From: DASWVC01 sp036401335
GTDB lineage: Bacteria > Verrucomicrobiota > Verrucomicrobiia > Chthoniobacterales > JAFAMB01
Assembly (NCBI GenBank): GCA_036401335.1
Contig: DASWVC010000343.1
Coordinates: 1 to 37,544 of the forward strand
Length of the DNA: 37,544 bases
Direction: 5' to 3'
Both the position numbers and the translations under genes were made by a program. Under the pieces are notes generated by a model that saw nothing but the letters and a program-made list of their open reading frames with translations, did not search any database and was not told where the DNA came from. Within the stretch, counting starts at the first letter, position 1, and every line of letters starts with the position of its first letter. Below are positions 15,737 through 24,419 of this stretch, one piece after another.

Positions 15737-17259
15737 GAATTCGGCTCTGCCGCGTGCAACCGATGGTGCGGCGTTCGAAGCTGCCCGTAAAGGTCGCAGT
15801 AGACGTCCCGGTAGCGCGCCCGCAGGTGCTTCGAGCGCTCCGCATCCGGCCGCACGTGGATGGCTTCGCGAACCGCCATTCCCACGGCGTCAGCCACCTC
15901 CGCAAACATGCCGCAGCCCAGGCCTGCCAGCAGCGCAGCCCCGAGACTGGTTGCTTCACGAACGGAACATACCTCTACCGGGCTCGCGTAAACGTCCGCT
16001 TTGATCTGGGTCAAAAGGCGGTTTTGAAGCGAACCGCCGACGGTGAGGATCTTTTGAAACGGGGGGAGTCCGGCGACGGTTACCATGGCATCGGCAATGG
16101 CTCGCGCCTCGAACGCCAAGCCTTCCAAAACCGCCCGAAACATCCCTCCGCGGGTAGTCGTTGCCCGGATGCCGACGAAAGCCCCGGCCGCCTGCGCATC
16201 CGGGTGAGGCGTGAGGCTACGGATGAGGTGGGGCAAGAAGACCGGCACCGCCCCCTCGGCCACGGCCGCTTCCTGCACCAACTGTACCACGTCTGCCCCA
16301 CCGCCGAGTTCCTGCCGGAACCATTCCACCGCCGCCCCGGCGGTTTGCAGCCCGCCCGTCACGTAGTAAGACGGTTTGTCGATCCAGACCGCGCCTTGGG
16401 CCAACCCGTGCGCCGGAAGGCGTGAATCAAAAATCGGCTTTTCCAACAGCGAGTTTAACGATTCAGACGTGCCGATGCTGTCGAACAAGACCCCGCGAGC
16501 CAATCCCCCGGCGGCAAAGGCCGCCGCGAGGTGGTCATGGATGCCCACGCTGACGACCACACCCGGCGGAAGGTTTGCCGCCGCTGCGCTGGCGGGAGTC
16601 AGAAGGCCCAGCGGGGTGCCGCTTCGACGAACCCGCGGGAAGGAGGAAGGCGCAACGCCGACGGCTTCCAGGAGTTCGTTCGCCCAGTTCCCCTTCTGCA
16701 AATCATAGGCTAGGCTGCGACAAGCCAGGCTGGGATCGGTCGCTGGAATTCCGCAAAGGCGAAAGGCGATGTAATCCGCCAAGTGCAGCCATTGTTGCAC
16801 TTTTCTAAAGGCTGCCGGGTTATGGTTCTTGACCCAGAGAATCTTGCAGAGACCAAACATCGGGTCCGGGTTGAGACCTGAAAGATTGAACAGGGTTTCG
16901 TAGCCGACCCGGTCGCGGAGCCAGTCGAATTCCGCAACAGTCCGGAGGTCAAACCACGCGATGGCCGGCGCCAGCGGCTCGCCTTGCGCATCGATGGGCA
17001 CGACTGACTCCGCAAGGCTGGAGACGGCCACGCCACGGACGGCCTCGGGGCATTCCAGTTGCGAAACCACGGACCGGATGGCCCGAACGGCTGCTTGCCA
17101 GAGAGGACCAGGGGCGAAATCTGTCCAGCCGGGCCGTGGATGGGCTTGCGGGGTCGGTTCAGTTCCTTGAGCGACGATCGTCCCTGCACTGTTCAGGGCA
17201 AGGCACTTGAGGTTGGTTGTTCCTACGTCAAGTCCGAGAGCCAGGTCATGGTACGGCAT
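15733..17259 (-). CDS. FGGY-family carbohydrate kinase
   Basis: The 508-residue protein has the two actin-like domains of the FGGY family (xylulokinase, gluconokinase, glycerol kinase). Visible elements are the N-terminal phosphate loop LGLDVGTTNLKCLAL (about 8-22), the conserved GIHDHLAAAFAAGG with the likely catalytic aspartate, and the C-terminal adenine-site GGSLQNRLLTQIKADV followed by EATSLGAALLAGLG. Substrate residues do not clearly match xylulokinase or glycerol kinase, so the sugar is left open. It is cotranscribed with the PfkB kinase downstream (4-bp overlap). Upstream, toward the divergent aldolase, lies a degraded DeoR-type regulator, consistent with a sugar-inducible unit. Confidence 0.9.
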   Translation of the reverse strand: MPYHDLALGLDVGTTNLKCLALNSAGTIVAQGTEPTPQAHPRPGWTDFAPGPLWQAAVRAIRSVVSQLECPEAVRGVAVSSLAESVVPIDAQGEPLAPAIAWFDLRTVAEFDWLRDRVGYETLFNLSGLNPDPMFGLCKILWVKNHNPAAFRKVQQWLHLADYIAFRLCGIPATDPSLACRSLAYDLQKGNWANELLEAVGVAPSSFPRVRRSGTPLGLLTPASAAAANLPPGVVVSVGIHDHLAAAFAAGGLARGVLFDSIGTSESLNSLLEKPIFDSRLPAHGLAQGAVWIDKPSYYVTGGLQTAGAAVEWFRQELGGGADVVQLVQEAAVAEGAVPVFLPHLIRSLTPHPDAQAAGAFVGIRATTTRGGMFRAVLEGLAFEARAIADAMVTVAGLPPFQKILTVGGSLQNRLLTQIKADVYASPVEVCSVREATSLGAALLAGLGCGMFAEVADAVGMAVREAIHVRPDAERSKHLRARYRDVYCDLYGQLRTPHHRLHAAEPNS

Positions 17260-17264
17260 AAGCG

Positions 17265-17548
17265 CTATGATAGAGGTAGGGGACCGCCCGGCTCAGGGCC
17301 CTGGTTCGATGCCGAGGCTGCATCGTGCAGGCGCTGGTCGATCATCGCCTTCATGCGGTAATGGCCGCCGAGGAGGTAAACGTCCCGGACTGCTTCGGCC
17401 GGCGCGACCGAAAGCGGCGGACCCATTCATTCACGCTCACCTGGCCTCCGGCTTCAACCCGCTGAAATATTTCCTGGTGGCGACGGGCCAGCGTCGCATT
17501 CTGATCTTTGCCGGTAAGGACGGATTCATGGAAACGGTCAGAATGCAT
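17265..17548 (-). pseudogene. Frameshifted remnant of a DeoR-type regulator (helix-turn-helix only)
   Basis: On the minus strand from ATG 17548 the frame reads ...LARRHQEIFQRVEAGGQVSV then NEWVRRF, which matches the first helices of the DeoR N-terminal helix-turn-helix (typically RR-x-x-I-L-x-x-L-x-x-x-G-x-VSVEELAxRF). A shift into another frame near 17416 continues as SVAPAEAVRDVYLLGG, resembling the recognition helix VSPETVRRDL. The second frame ends at 17265, just before the FGGY kinase start. The sugar-phosphate sensing domain (about 170 residues) is missing. I infer a decayed local repressor of the sugar cluster. Short similarity makes this tentative. Confidence 0.4.
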
Positions 17549-17711
17549 CTTAGGCTTGGCAACTACGATAGGAAAGGCGAGTGCCGTAGTTGCACTTTTC
17601 CCACAGAACGCGGCGTCTAACACGCAGATTCCGAAATCTTCTTTGCGGAAACTCCGCAAGATGCGTACAGGTGTTCCCGTTTCAAAGGTGCCGGCGCCCT
17701 TCCTCTCCCTT

Positions 17712-18635
17712 ATGTTCGTTACCAAACCCCGCCTGTTCTTTGATTACGCGCTTCGGCACCGCTTCGCTTTTCCGTCCTTCAACGTCTGCAACCTCGAGTT
17801 CGCCCGCGCCGTGATCGTGGCCGCCGAGGCGGAGGACGCTCCGGTCATGCTGCAGTCTTACTTTGGGGATCTCCACTACGGCGGGTTGGATGTCTTACCG
17901 CAACTGCTGCGGATTTTAGCGGAGCAGGCGACAGTGCCGGTGCTGGTCCATCAGGACCATCCCGACAACGACCAGATGATTCTTCAGACCCTCCGGCGCG
18001 GTTACTACTCCGTCATGTACGACGGTGGGCATTTGCCACTCGAGGAAAACATTCGTGGCGCGGCCTGCATTACCAAGGTTGCGCATGCGATGGGGGCCGC
18101 GGTGGAAGCCGAGCTCGGCCTCTTCGGGGGAGCTGAAGGTCACCCGGGCCACGCGGAAAAAGCCACGCCCGAAGGCAGCCGGCGAATGGTGGAGGAAACC
18201 GGCATTGACACCTTGGCGCCCTCTGTGGGATCGCTCCATGGTCAGAGCAGTCGACTGGACCTCCACTTGCTGGAAGACATTGCCGGCGTGACGCCCGCGC
18301 CCCTGGTGTTACACGGGGGCAGCGGGATCGATCGGGACGACCTGCGGCAGGCCCTGCAAATGAACGTGGTAAAAGTGAACATCGGGGCCGACATTTTCCG
18401 GGCCTGGATGAAGGGGCTTAAGGAAGGCGCGTTGCTGGAGAGCGGCGACGACCCCCCGCACCACGCCACGATGCGGCACGCCGGCACAAAGGTGAGCGAG
18501 GTTGCTCGAGCCAAGTTATCCCTCATGGGCGCGTCGTCGCACGCACAGCCATTGCGCAGAAAGCTTGAGGAAACATCCGCGGATCTGCTTGCTGGCGCGA
18601 TTGCACCCTCATCTGTGCTCGCCACCGGACGGTAA
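17712..18635 (+). CDS. Class II (zinc) fructose/tagatose-bisphosphate aldolase family protein
   Basis: The 307-residue enzyme starts at ATG 17712; the frame runs further upstream but without conserved sequence. Motifs of class II aldolases are present: VLVHQDHPDN with D82 (catalytic) and H83 (zinc), EAELGLFGG at 132-140, SVGSLHGQ with H176 (zinc), and HGGSG with H201 (zinc), then VVKVNIGADI binding the phosphate. The usual GGxEDG is GGAEGH, a small deviation. The family cleaves ketose 1,6-bisphosphates (or 1-phosphates) to dihydroxyacetone phosphate and an aldehyde. Its divergent orientation to two sugar kinases supports a catabolic role with them. The exact sugar is unknown. Confidence 0.88.
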   Translation: MFVTKPRLFFDYALRHRFAFPSFNVCNLEFARAVIVAAEAEDAPVMLQSYFGDLHYGGLDVLPQLLRILAEQATVPVLVHQDHPDNDQMILQTLRRGYYSVMYDGGHLPLEENIRGAACITKVAHAMGAAVEAELGLFGGAEGHPGHAEKATPEGSRRMVEETGIDTLAPSVGSLHGQSSRLDLHLLEDIAGVTPAPLVLHGGSGIDRDDLRQALQMNVVKVNIGADIFRAWMKGLKEGALLESGDDPPHHATMRHAGTKVSEVARAKLSLMGASSHAQPLRRKLEETSADLLAGAIAPSSVLATGR

Positions 18636-18755
18636 GCTGTAGTTCCAGCTCTGGCCTGGCTGGACGCACGGTTGGGCCACCTTTGGTTAGCCTGTGAGCT
18701 ACACTTCCTTGGGGGGCAGGCCCTCCGCATCTGGCGGGCTGGGCCTCGCCGGCGT

Positions 18756-19547
18756 TCAAGGCTTCATCAACTGATCATACACCAACTGGAATGCTTCCGG
18801 GCCAACGTTGAGCTCTCCCATGAACGGCTTGTCCAGGGCTGCCAGTTGGAAAATGAGCAGGCCAAGAAATCCGGCGAACATGACAGTCATCCAGAAGTGC
18901 ATGGGCCGGCTTCTCACGTCGAAAAACCAGGTGACCACGATGTTGAGCACCGCGCCGATCAAGACGACGGACCACAATGGGCCCGGCAAGCCTGCGCTCA
19001 CGTTCCGCAACCGGATCCGGCGCAGTTCGACGATCCGATCAAACACCCGGTAAGCCTCCGCATGAAGGGTTTTCTGGCCCTCAGTTGCAGGTTCAAAACT
19101 GGCCAGGTGGACCTGGAGGGTGTTCAGGGTGCCCACGGTGACCTGCGGGACGATCCCTTGTCGCTGCAATGGCCACGCCACCTCGATTACCTGGCGTACG
19201 TACTCGCGCAGATCGGCCTGCAACTCCGTGCGCTTCGGCTCAGGGAGGCTAGTGGCGGCCCGGTACAATACGGCGAGCGCAGAAGCTTCCTCATCCACCT
19301 GGCTACCTACTTCCGAGTAGGTCTGCCATGCCCCCACGGCGAGCAATCCAAGGGTGATGCCGTAGAACAATCCGACGCCGCTCAGGTAAAATCCGACGAT
19401 CTCGTTGTGGGAATGCTGCTCGCCGTGAATCCGCCGCGCCCATCCCCGGGTTACGGAAAGGCCAGCCACACCGATTCCCACCGTAACCGCGATGGTCAGC
19501 ATTCCAAAAAGCCAGCTCGGGAGGTCGTACACCCAATACAGGTTCAT
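18756..19547 (-). CDS. DUF4239-type membrane protein
   Basis: The product of 263 residues has two N-terminal hydrophobic segments (about 8-30 and 50-70 from M1 at 19547), a soluble helical middle (VDEEASALAVLYRAA, then LREYVRQVIEVAWPL) and two C-terminal membrane segments. This layout and the VxxEAxxLxxLYR motif are typical of DUF4239 (bestrophin-like) proteins, whose function is not established; some relatives are suspected channels. The frame continues to ATG 19574, nine residues earlier; neither start has a good ribosome binding site. The neighbouring gene upstream on the same strand encodes a potassium channel, 160 bp away. Confidence 0.8.
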   Translation of the reverse strand: MNLYWVYDLPSWLFGMLTIAVTVGIGVAGLSVTRGWARRIHGEQHSHNEIVGFYLSGVGLFYGITLGLLAVGAWQTYSEVGSQVDEEASALAVLYRAATSLPEPKRTELQADLREYVRQVIEVAWPLQRQGIVPQVTVGTLNTLQVHLASFEPATEGQKTLHAEAYRVFDRIVELRRIRLRNVSAGLPGPLWSVVLIGAVLNIVVTWFFDVRSRPMHFWMTVMFAGFLGLLIFQLAALDKPFMGELNVGPEAFQLVYDQLMKP

Positions 19548-19710
19548 AGAGCGAGGAACAACGGCTGTTCGCATGCCATTTCAACGCGTCCGATCAAGTG
19601 ATGACCAAGCCTCACGCACGGGACGTCTGCCTCACGGTGGTGCAAGGACTGCTGCAGCCTCCCGAGCCGAATCAGAACTGCGGTGCCGCTGCCCGAGCGT
19701 TTCACGCCCA

Positions 19711-20610
19711 TCACTTATCCCTGGATGCAGGAGTGATGACAGCCGGTTCCGTGTCGTGGATACGGGCATAATCGACCCGGACCCGACCGTCGTCGTGGTC
19801 GCTGTAGATCTCCGTGAACCGCTCGTCGAACCGAACGTCGCGCCACGTGTACGTCTGGTCGCTGTGGACGGGAGTATGGAGCACCTTGTCGACACACACG
19901 ATGGAAGCCATGAATCTCGCGTTGCATTGCTCAAATCGCTCGGGCGTCAGCCCGTAAAGCGGGCTGTGTTCGTCAATAAGGTGGCGGATGGTCAGGGCGG
20001 CCGGGAAAACCACCAAACGGTCCACTTGCAAAGGCAGAACGTGAAAGCGGTGCATGGTGGGGTCTTCAAGGGTCGGTTCGTGGCGGATGAGCATCAGCCG
20101 AAACTCGGCTTCGGCCATGGGCTGTCGACGCTGGTTGGCGACGCGCATCATGAGCGCGGGCCGACCGTCGAAGTTGCTGAGGACCAGCCCGCGGCTGAAG
20201 ATCACGCGCGCTGCCGGGCGGGAGAAACGCACGAAGATCAATCCCGTCATCACCGCCGTGCCGAACATGCCGACCATGATCTCGGCCGTGACAACGACGT
20301 GTCCGTAGGGCGTCGCCGGGTACATGTGGCCGTAGCCGACGGTGGCGAGCGTTTCCACGCTGAAGAAAAACGCACTCGCCATGGAATGGGGCGGCATCCC
20401 GTCAATGCAGTCTCCACCCAGAGCGTAAAGGGCCGCGAACAGGGCGTTGAGGCTGAGGTAAACCCCCGACAAGAAAGCGACGAAGCTCGGCCAGTGCAAC
20501 GTGAGGAGCCAATGGTAGAGGTCGCGCCAATCCCATTGGAGCGCATTGACCTTCAGAATGTCAAAGGTACCGGAGCGAACCTGGATGGGTACATCACTTT
20601 TGTTGTTCAT
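19711..20610 (-). CDS. Inward-rectifier potassium channel (KirBac type)
   Basis: The 299-residue protein has TM1 (about 42-65), a pore helix (about 75-88), the potassium selectivity filter TVGYG at 90-94, TM2 (about 102-128) and a C-terminal beta-rich Kir domain of about 160 residues containing GRPALMMRVANQR, which matches the start of the cytoplasmic immunoglobulin-like domain. Slide-helix residues WDWRDLYHWLL precede TM1. Length and layout are those of bacterial Kir channels. The channel passes potassium through the inner membrane and, in known members, is gated by lipids or pH. It stands in tandem with the DUF4239 membrane gene. Confidence 0.92.
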   Translation of the reverse strand: MNNKSDVPIQVRSGTFDILKVNALQWDWRDLYHWLLTLHWPSFVAFLSGVYLSLNALFAALYALGGDCIDGMPPHSMASAFFFSVETLATVGYGHMYPATPYGHVVVTAEIMVGMFGTAVMTGLIFVRFSRPAARVIFSRGLVLSNFDGRPALMMRVANQRRQPMAEAEFRLMLIRHEPTLEDPTMHRFHVLPLQVDRLVVFPAALTIRHLIDEHSPLYGLTPERFEQCNARFMASIVCVDKVLHTPVHSDQTYTWRDVRFDERFTEIYSDHDDGRVRVDYARIHDTEPAVITPASRDK

Positions 20611-20691
20611 TGCGTATGGATGACCGTGCGGCCACCTGGGCCAACGTCAACGGCCCTCTCACCTGGCCGTGGTCTGGCGCACCAGCAAGCC

Positions 20692-22260
20692 CTATTTTTC
20701 CGTTTCGTGCGCGTCGGCCGGCTTGTCGGCGAATCCGGCGGCGGACGACGGCGCTGTTCTGGGGCCACCCCACATGAACGTGACGGCCGCGCTCACGATG
20801 TCGACCGACTCTTCGAAGCGCCCCTGCAGGTTGTGGCCTTGCCCATCCACGTAATTCACATCCGCCTCCGGCATGAACAGGTGGGCATAGCCCAGATCGA
20901 ACGCGAGGTATGGCACCGGCTGGTAACGGAGGCCCGCGGACAGAAAGTAGCGGCTATTGTCCGGGATGCGCGGCGTGCGGGTCTCAGCGCTGCGGATCGG
21001 GGTTTCATCATAGGCGAAGCCCAGGCGCAAGGTGAGCGCTTTGGAAGCATACCATTCAAAGCCGACGGCGTACCGCCTTGCGTCCCTGTATTGGAGGTTA
21101 AGAATGTTTGCCGGGGTACCCGGGTTGCCAAAGGTGATCGGCACGGTTTGTAAACGGCTCCACCGGGTCCACTCAAGGTCGCCGAGGAGGGCGAACTGAT
21201 GCAGGAACCGCTGGTACACGCTGACGTGGTACACCTCCGGCAGATCGATGCGTGCCGTGGCGCTTTGATCCGGAAACACGTTTTGCAAGGTTGCCGCAGC
21301 CGGAAATTGAACCGGTGCACCTGGTGCACTCAGGAGCGGCACGTCGCGGAACTCCGCGCGGCCCAAGATATTGTGGGTGATGCCCGAGCGGTAACTTACG
21401 CCGATGCGGCCGTCCTGAAAAAACGGGTTCTCGCCGGCTTTCAAGTATTCGAACAGGCCTCCGACCGTGAAACCGACATCCCAGCCGTCGCCGTACAATT
21501 CACTGAACCCGTCCCTGCCTTCGGGAACAAAACCGGCGCGGGCATAAGCCGTTTCGACGGGGCCTCGTGCGATGGCCGGCAGGCGCGGGTAAAAGCTTTG
21601 ACCAAGGATCTGGGCTCCGAGGCCGCCGAAATCGACCGCTTGGCTGAGGCGCGCCGACGCATACTGCACGTCGAGGCTGAGCCCGATGGAGATCCGGTCG
21701 AAAAAGCGGTAGGCGATCGAAGGTTGAAGGTCCAACGTCGTCAGTTTGGTGCGTAAGGCGGCGTACCGGCCGACCCAACTCGAATCGTAATCGGTCTCCA
21801 GCCCGAACGGCACACTCACCCCGAACCCAACGGTCAGATCGCCGTAGCGCGGATGATGAAAGAGCGGCTGGGCCAGGTAGACGTTGGGCAACAGTTTATC
21901 CAGCCCGGCATCTCCACTGTTGATGCCGCGCAGGGGCTCGCCGTTGAAAACGGTGCCGGGCGCCCGGACCTGGGAGCCCTGATTTTGGAAATACGCCGTC
22001 GGGATGAGGTAATGGCCGTCAACCTGGAGCTCGCCGCCCGGCAGCCGCGCCAATCCGGCCGGATTGTAGAAGATGGTTGACGCATCTTCCGCCTGCGCGG
22101 CGCCGCCCGCGTAAGCCGACCCGAGGCTGCTGACACTTTGCTCGTTAAGTGCGAAACTACCTGCGCGAACGCCGGTGGCGAAAATTCCGGCCAACAGCAC
22201 ACTAACCGCCAGCTTCCGCAGGCGGAAAACAAACGATGGCAATGAATGCTTCTGGTTCAT
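20692..22260 (-). CDS. FadL-type long-chain fatty acid outer-membrane porin
   Basis: The 522-residue precursor has a signal peptide (cleavage probably after GVRA, residue 33) and then the FadL hallmark: GSFALNEQSVSSLGSAYAGG followed by AEDASTIFYNPAGL, the N-terminal hatch. The remainder is an amphipathic beta barrel ending near VDIVSAAVTFMWGG; after that comes an unusual hydrophilic tail of about 30 residues, whereas outer-membrane proteins often end in an aromatic residue. FadL proteins admit long-chain fatty acids or other hydrophobic compounds. The gene diverges from the acyl-CoA ligase gene fadD and borders a beta-oxidation operon, which strongly supports fatty-acid uptake. Confidence 0.92.
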   Translation of the reverse strand: MNQKHSLPSFVFRLRKLAVSVLLAGIFATGVRAGSFALNEQSVSSLGSAYAGGAAQAEDASTIFYNPAGLARLPGGELQVDGHYLIPTAYFQNQGSQVRAPGTVFNGEPLRGINSGDAGLDKLLPNVYLAQPLFHHPRYGDLTVGFGVSVPFGLETDYDSSWVGRYAALRTKLTTLDLQPSIAYRFFDRISIGLSLDVQYASARLSQAVDFGGLGAQILGQSFYPRLPAIARGPVETAYARAGFVPEGRDGFSELYGDGWDVGFTVGGLFEYLKAGENPFFQDGRIGVSYRSGITHNILGRAEFRDVPLLSAPGAPVQFPAAATLQNVFPDQSATARIDLPEVYHVSVYQRFLHQFALLGDLEWTRWSRLQTVPITFGNPGTPANILNLQYRDARRYAVGFEWYASKALTLRLGFAYDETPIRSAETRTPRIPDNSRYFLSAGLRYQPVPYLAFDLGYAHLFMPEADVNYVDGQGHNLQGRFEESVDIVSAAVTFMWGGPRTAPSSAAGFADKPADAHETEK

Positions 22261-22438
22261 GGGGGAAGGCTGCGCGCCCCCCCGGGTGGGGAGGGCACGC
22301 GGTTGATCAAAAAAAACGCTATAAAAGGTGTGAATACAACCTATTTGCGCCTCTGGCCGCTCTCAGAAAGAATTGCATTTCGCTTCCTCCAAGCACATAC
22401 TTTCCGTGGTTTCCAGAGAACCTGCCCGCCGTACCCCC
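22261..22438. promoter_or_regulatory. Divergent fadL-fadD control region
   Basis: This 178-bp gap separates divergent start codons of the uptake porin and the acyl-CoA ligase. It carries TATAAA (22320-22325) beside an A-run (22309-22316), which are promoter-like for the plus strand, and a C/G-rich near-palindrome at 22275-22294. No operator could be assigned to a known fatty-acid regulator. Confidence 0.4.
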
Positions 22439-24331
22439 ATGGCCGAAAACAGTTCAGACCTGGCCCCGACAAGGGTCTTTGATTTTATCCGGCACCAGCG
22501 CGCCCATTACCCGAGGGACGATGCCCTCGCTTACAAAGTTGAGGGCCGGTGGCGCAAGTTTTCGACGGCCGAAGTGATCGCGCAATCTGATGCCCTCGCG
22601 TGGGCACTTTACCGTCAAGGGGTGCGCCCGGGCGACCGCGTGGCCAACGTCACGGAGACTAACCGGCCCGAGTGGAACCTGATCGACATCGCGGTAATGA
22701 GCCTGGGAGCCGTGCACGTGCCCATTTACCCGACCATTCCTCCGGAGGAATTCCGGTATGTGCTGGAACATTCCGGCGCCAAGAAGGTGTTTGTTTCCAG
22801 TGCCCGGCTGCAGCAAATGCTTTTGCCGCTGGTTTCCCGCCCTTCAGACCCGTACCCGGTTTACACTTACGATGAGGTACCCTGCTCCAGGTCGCTGCGC
22901 CAGTTGTGCGCAGAAGCCGCCGACGGCCTCGGGCCGTCTGCTCGAGAGACGTTGCGTTCTCTGAGGGATCAGGTGAAACCGGATGACCTTGCCGCGTTGA
23001 TTTACACCTCGGGCACCACCGGCACGCCCAAGGGAGTGATGTTATCTCATCGTAACCTGGTCAGTAACGCACTCGCGAGCGCCCAGATCCTGATGAGCAC
23101 CAACACGGAGAGGGCCTTGTCGTTTTTGCCACTGTGCCACATTTACGAACGGACCATCGTTAACATCTACCTGTATTCCGGCACGTCGGTTTACTACGCC
23201 GAAAACCTGCAGACCGTTTCAGAGAACCTGCGGGAAGTTCAGCCTGAGCTCTTCTCGACCGTTCCGCGGCTTCTCGAAAAAATTTATGAAAAGATCCTCG
23301 AGAAAGGCGAGAAGCTAACCGGCGTTCAGCAAAAAATTTTTCAGTGGGCGTTGTGCCGCGCGATGGAGCACGACCCGGAACGGCCGCCCTCCCGTTTCCA
23401 TGATTGTGTGCAGGCGGCCATCGCCGACCGGTTGGTCTACCGGCGCTGGCGCGAGGCACTGGGGGGACGGGTGCGCGCCATTACGTGCGGATCCGCTGCG
23501 CTCCAACCGCGGCTGGCCCGGATTCTCTGGGCCGCAGGCATTCCTGTGTACGAGGGTTACGGCCCGACCGAAGCCTCGCCCGTGATCTCGGTGAACCGGC
23601 CACGGGGCAACCAGCACCGGATCGGCACCGTGGGGCCGGTTCTGCCCGGTGGTGAAGTAAAGATTGCGCCGGATGGCGAGATCCTGTACCGCGGGCCGAA
23701 CGTTATGCTGGGTTATTACCAACGGCCGGAACTGACGGCGGAAGCCGTTGACGCAGAGGGCTGGTTACACACCGGGGATGTCGGGGAATACGATGGCGCT
23801 TTTCTTAAGATCACGGACCGGAAAAAAGAGATCTTCAAGACTTCAGGCGGCAAATACATCGCCCCCCAGCAAGTTGAAAACAAGCTGAAGGAGTCTCGGT
23901 ACGTGATGCAGGTGATGGTCATCGGCGAGAACCACAAGTTCCCGGCGGCGTTGATCGTGCCGAACTTCAAAGCGGTGGCGGAATGCTTGCAGGTGGACGC
24001 TGACACCGGGGAAGCCCGCGCGAGCCTCGTGTTACGACCGGACATTCACGACTTGTTTGACCGGGAGCTCGTTCGTTTGAACGCGGACCTGGGCCATTTC
24101 GCGCAGGTAAAAAAATACGTGCTGCTTCCGGAGGAATGGACCATGGCCAACGGCGAGTTAACGCCGACGCTCAAGCTTCGCCGCAAATGGATCGCGGCGC
24201 GGCACGCTGAGGCGATTGCGCGGGTTTACGCGGGTGAGGAACACCTGAGCGAGGTGCTGGATTGGTGCGAGTCAACTTCTGTAAAAGGCAAATGGCGCCT
24301 GCCTGGTTCGGAGCCGCTGCCAGCGAGCTGA
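22439..24331 (+). CDS. Long-chain fatty acid-CoA ligase (FadD/FAA1 type)
   Basis: The 630-residue adenylate-forming enzyme has a canonical P-loop LIYTSGTTGTPKGVML, YGPTEASPVI, LHTGDVGEYDG with the ribose-binding aspartate, and DRKKEIFKTSGGKYIAPQQV at the hinge. The FAA1-type long-chain class shows the extended C-terminal domain seen here. The reaction is fatty acid + ATP + CoA to acyl-CoA + AMP + PPi at the inner face of the membrane, trapping acids delivered by the divergent FadL. ATG 22439 is preferred over TTG 22373, since the intervening residues are not family-like. It is followed by the thiolase gene after 88 bp. Confidence 0.92.
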   Translation: MAENSSDLAPTRVFDFIRHQRAHYPRDDALAYKVEGRWRKFSTAEVIAQSDALAWALYRQGVRPGDRVANVTETNRPEWNLIDIAVMSLGAVHVPIYPTIPPEEFRYVLEHSGAKKVFVSSARLQQMLLPLVSRPSDPYPVYTYDEVPCSRSLRQLCAEAADGLGPSARETLRSLRDQVKPDDLAALIYTSGTTGTPKGVMLSHRNLVSNALASAQILMSTNTERALSFLPLCHIYERTIVNIYLYSGTSVYYAENLQTVSENLREVQPELFSTVPRLLEKIYEKILEKGEKLTGVQQKIFQWALCRAMEHDPERPPSRFHDCVQAAIADRLVYRRWREALGGRVRAITCGSAALQPRLARILWAAGIPVYEGYGPTEASPVISVNRPRGNQHRIGTVGPVLPGGEVKIAPDGEILYRGPNVMLGYYQRPELTAEAVDAEGWLHTGDVGEYDGAFLKITDRKKEIFKTSGGKYIAPQQVENKLKESRYVMQVMVIGENHKFPAALIVPNFKAVAECLQVDADTGEARASLVLRPDIHDLFDRELVRLNADLGHFAQVKKYVLLPEEWTMANGELTPTLKLRRKWIAARHAEAIARVYAGEEHLSEVLDWCESTSVKGKWRLPGSEPLPAS

Positions 24332-24419
24332 GCGATGTCGGCAGGCCGGCCATCCCGGAATGGGTCCTTTCGGCTCGACCCGTATTTTTTCGGTTCACCC
24401 TAAAAACCGTCAAGCCTGC

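Noticed and set aside
18672..19601. 309-codon plus-strand open frame
   Set aside because: Antisense to the DUF4239 gene; composition is histidine- and arginine-rich with no domain.
19492..21153. 553-codon plus-strand open frame
   Set aside because: It runs antisense through the potassium channel and FadL genes, both of which have clear family motifs.
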